Positions 21,156 through 22,333 of a DNA stretch of 22,333 nucleotides are shown here, piece after piece. How positions within the stretch are numbered: the first letter of the stretch is position 1; the number at the start of each line of letters is the position of its first letter. The DNA comes from DAOTVS01 sp034436375 (lineage in GTDB: Bacteria > Chloroflexota > Anaerolineae > SpSt-313): assembly GCA_034436375.1 (NCBI GenBank), contig DAOTVS010000290.1:1-22333 (forward strand), given 5' to 3'. The notes below the pieces were generated by a model. It saw only the letters and a list, made by a program, of their open reading frames with translations. It was not told where the DNA came from and did not search any database. The translations under genes and the position numbers were made by a program.

Positions 21156-22259
21156 ATGATTCGCCGCACGTCCCTCGCCTGGATCGTCAGATCTCAAGAG
21201 CGTCCGCCGGTTATCCCACTCATGGGGTTCCCCGGGGTACAGATCAACCACACCACCCTCAAACAAAACGGCTTTAACTGGGGAGTGCAATTCTGGACTC
21301 TCTTCGAGCTGGCGCGCCGCTTCCAGCCCGATGGTATCTTTACTTTCATGGACCTTTCGGTAGAGGCAAACGCCTTGGGCCTGCCAGTGACCTATCCCTT
21401 GCACGAGTCACCCACCGTAGAATACCCGTTGGTCAAGATGGAGGAGGATCTGCAGGCCTTTTACCACCTCGACGTGCTGCGCGATGGGCGCGTGCGCGTC
21501 TTTATCGAGACCCTGCGCCTGATGTCTCAGTACCTGAACATCCTGCGCGGAGGCTATTGCATCGGCCCCTTTACCCTGGCCGGCCTCATGATCGGCGCCA
21601 CTGATGTGGCGCTGGCGACGATCGAGAACCCAGACCTCCTCCACAAGACCCTGCGCTTCTGCACCCATGTCATATCTCGCTACGCGGCTGCCCTCTGTCA
21701 GGCTGGCGCTGATATCGTCGCCATCCTGGAGCCTACCGCAGTGATGCTCTCGCCCCGGCAGTTTCGCGAGTTCTCGGGCCAGTATGTGGCCCAGATTGTC
21801 GATTCGCTCGAGGCGATGCCTGTGTTGCACATCTGCGGCAACACCACCCACCTGCTGGATGAGATGGTCGCCACCGGCGCGCAGGGGCTGAGCCTCGACT
21901 CCGCCGTCGATTTGCCGGCTGCCGCCCGCCGTGTGCCCGAGGAGGTCGTGCTGATCGGTAACATCAACCCGACTGCCGTCATGCTCTATGAGACCCCGGC
22001 CAACGTCTACCGGGCCACGTGCGATCTGTTGGAGGCCATGGCGCCCCACCGTAACTTTGTGCTCTCCACCGGCTGCGACCTGCCGCCCGAGACGCCCCTG
22101 GCCAATATCCAGGCCTTTATGGATGCGGGGCACGGCCGACCGTTGGGCGCCACCCCCGAAGTTGCGCCGGAAGCCGGGCTCTCCATCGTCAAGGCGCACC
22201 CCGAAGCGATCATGGCGGCTATCGAGAGCACCTGGCCCACGCCATCGATCAACTCATAG
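21156..22259 (+). CDS. UroD/MtaA-family protein with intact zinc motif
   Basis: A 367-residue protein of the uroporphyrinogen decarboxylase / methylcobamide:thiol methyltransferase superfamily. It carries the complete H-x-C-Xn-C zinc motif: His225 and Cys227 in VLHICGNTTHLLDEM, and Cys307 in FVLSTGCDLPPETP, with spacing similar to MtaA. Family segments GGYCIGPFTLAGLMIGA, EPTAVMLSPRQFREF and GNINPTAVML are clear. These point to a zinc-activated thiol or methyl-transfer chemistry, possibly cobamide-dependent, rather than heme synthesis. No corrinoid protein or MtaB/MttB partner lies in the window, so the substrate is open. The ATG at 21156 follows GAGGAGG; an earlier in-frame ATG (21096) overlaps the -10 element and is rejected. 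It is a distant paralogue of the gene at 16402. Confidence 0.87.
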   Translation: MIRRTSLAWIVRSQERPPVIPLMGFPGVQINHTTLKQNGFNWGVQFWTLFELARRFQPDGIFTFMDLSVEANALGLPVTYPLHESPTVEYPLVKMEEDLQAFYHLDVLRDGRVRVFIETLRLMSQYLNILRGGYCIGPFTLAGLMIGATDVALATIENPDLLHKTLRFCTHVISRYAAALCQAGADIVAILEPTAVMLSPRQFREFSGQYVAQIVDSLEAMPVLHICGNTTHLLDEMVATGAQGLSLDSAVDLPAAARRVPEEVVLIGNINPTAVMLYETPANVYRATCDLLEAMAPHRNFVLSTGCDLPPETPLANIQAFMDAGHGRPLGATPEVAPEAGLSIVKAHPEAIMAAIESTWPTPSINS

Positions 22260-22315
22260 GCAAGCTGCCCGCCAGCTTCCTTTGGGGGCGTGGAGTAGAT
22301 GTAGGCGCCCGCTTT

Positions 22316-22333
22316 GCCGCCCCGCGGGGCGGC
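22316..22333. repeat. Perfect 18-bp GC palindrome at the window end
   Basis: GCCGCCCCGCGGGGCGGC is self-complementary. It contains the 8-mers CCGCCCCG and CGGGGCGG also found, in opposite order, in the hairpin at 5672-5690. It lies 56 nt after the MtaA-like stop and may continue beyond the window. Confidence 0.5.

Noticed and set aside
1..22333. tRNA, rRNA, CRISPR array, insertion sequence or prophage
   Set aside because: No tRNA T-loop in a cloverleaf context, no regularly spaced direct repeats, and no transposase, integrase or phage structural gene were seen.

Overview
The window looks like chromosomal DNA of a GC-rich bacterium, probably a member of the Chloroflexota (Anaerolineae-like). 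That placement is an inference. It rests on the gene mix: paralogous UroD/MtaA-type proteins, a YfhO-type membrane protein, a GAF-GAF-HisKA_2 kinase with an ANTAR regulator, and long intergenic palindromes partly built from heptamers. No rRNA or 16S marker is present. Eighteen protein genes are supported, none truncated by the window edges. I found no tRNA, rRNA, CRISPR array, transposase or phage gene.

Layout. 142-7349 is all minus strand: asparaginyl-tRNA synthetase, a 1381-residue fusion of a YfhO-type membrane protein with a Wzx-like flippase, and glycerol kinase. Each has its own good or moderate sigma70-type promoter. A 527-base gap (7350-7876) holds two divergent promoter candidates and an inverted repeat lying over one of them. 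From 7877 the plus strand carries a glutaredoxin-like protein, an exported serine hydrolase, a stand-alone HPt protein, a soluble GAF-GAF histidine kinase, an ANTAR response regulator and diaminopimelate decarboxylase. A perfect consensus promoter at 13841-13869 then drives a tight three-gene operon: DegT-family aminotransferase, xylose-isomerase-like TIM barrel, and a UroD/MtaA-fold protein that has lost all three zinc ligands.

17737-20140 is minus strand again: cyclophilin and YwbE form one unit, and a protealysin-like M4 protease with its emfourin-type inhibitor forms another. The window closes on the plus strand with a DUF2807 lipoprotein and a second UroD/MtaA homologue, which keeps the zinc ligands and sits behind another consensus promoter.

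The most unusual signals are: (1) the aminotransferase / isomerase-like / zinc-less UroD-like operon, a plausible undescribed small-molecule pathway; (2) four long inverted repeats (24 to 41 bp arms, three of them perfect hairpins), each abutting a stop codon, two of them built from CGTRA-type heptamers; (3) the YfhO-flippase fusion; (4) a possible HPt-containing variant of a PdtaS/PdtaR-like system; (5) the protease-inhibitor pair with an extra amphipathic tail on the protease.
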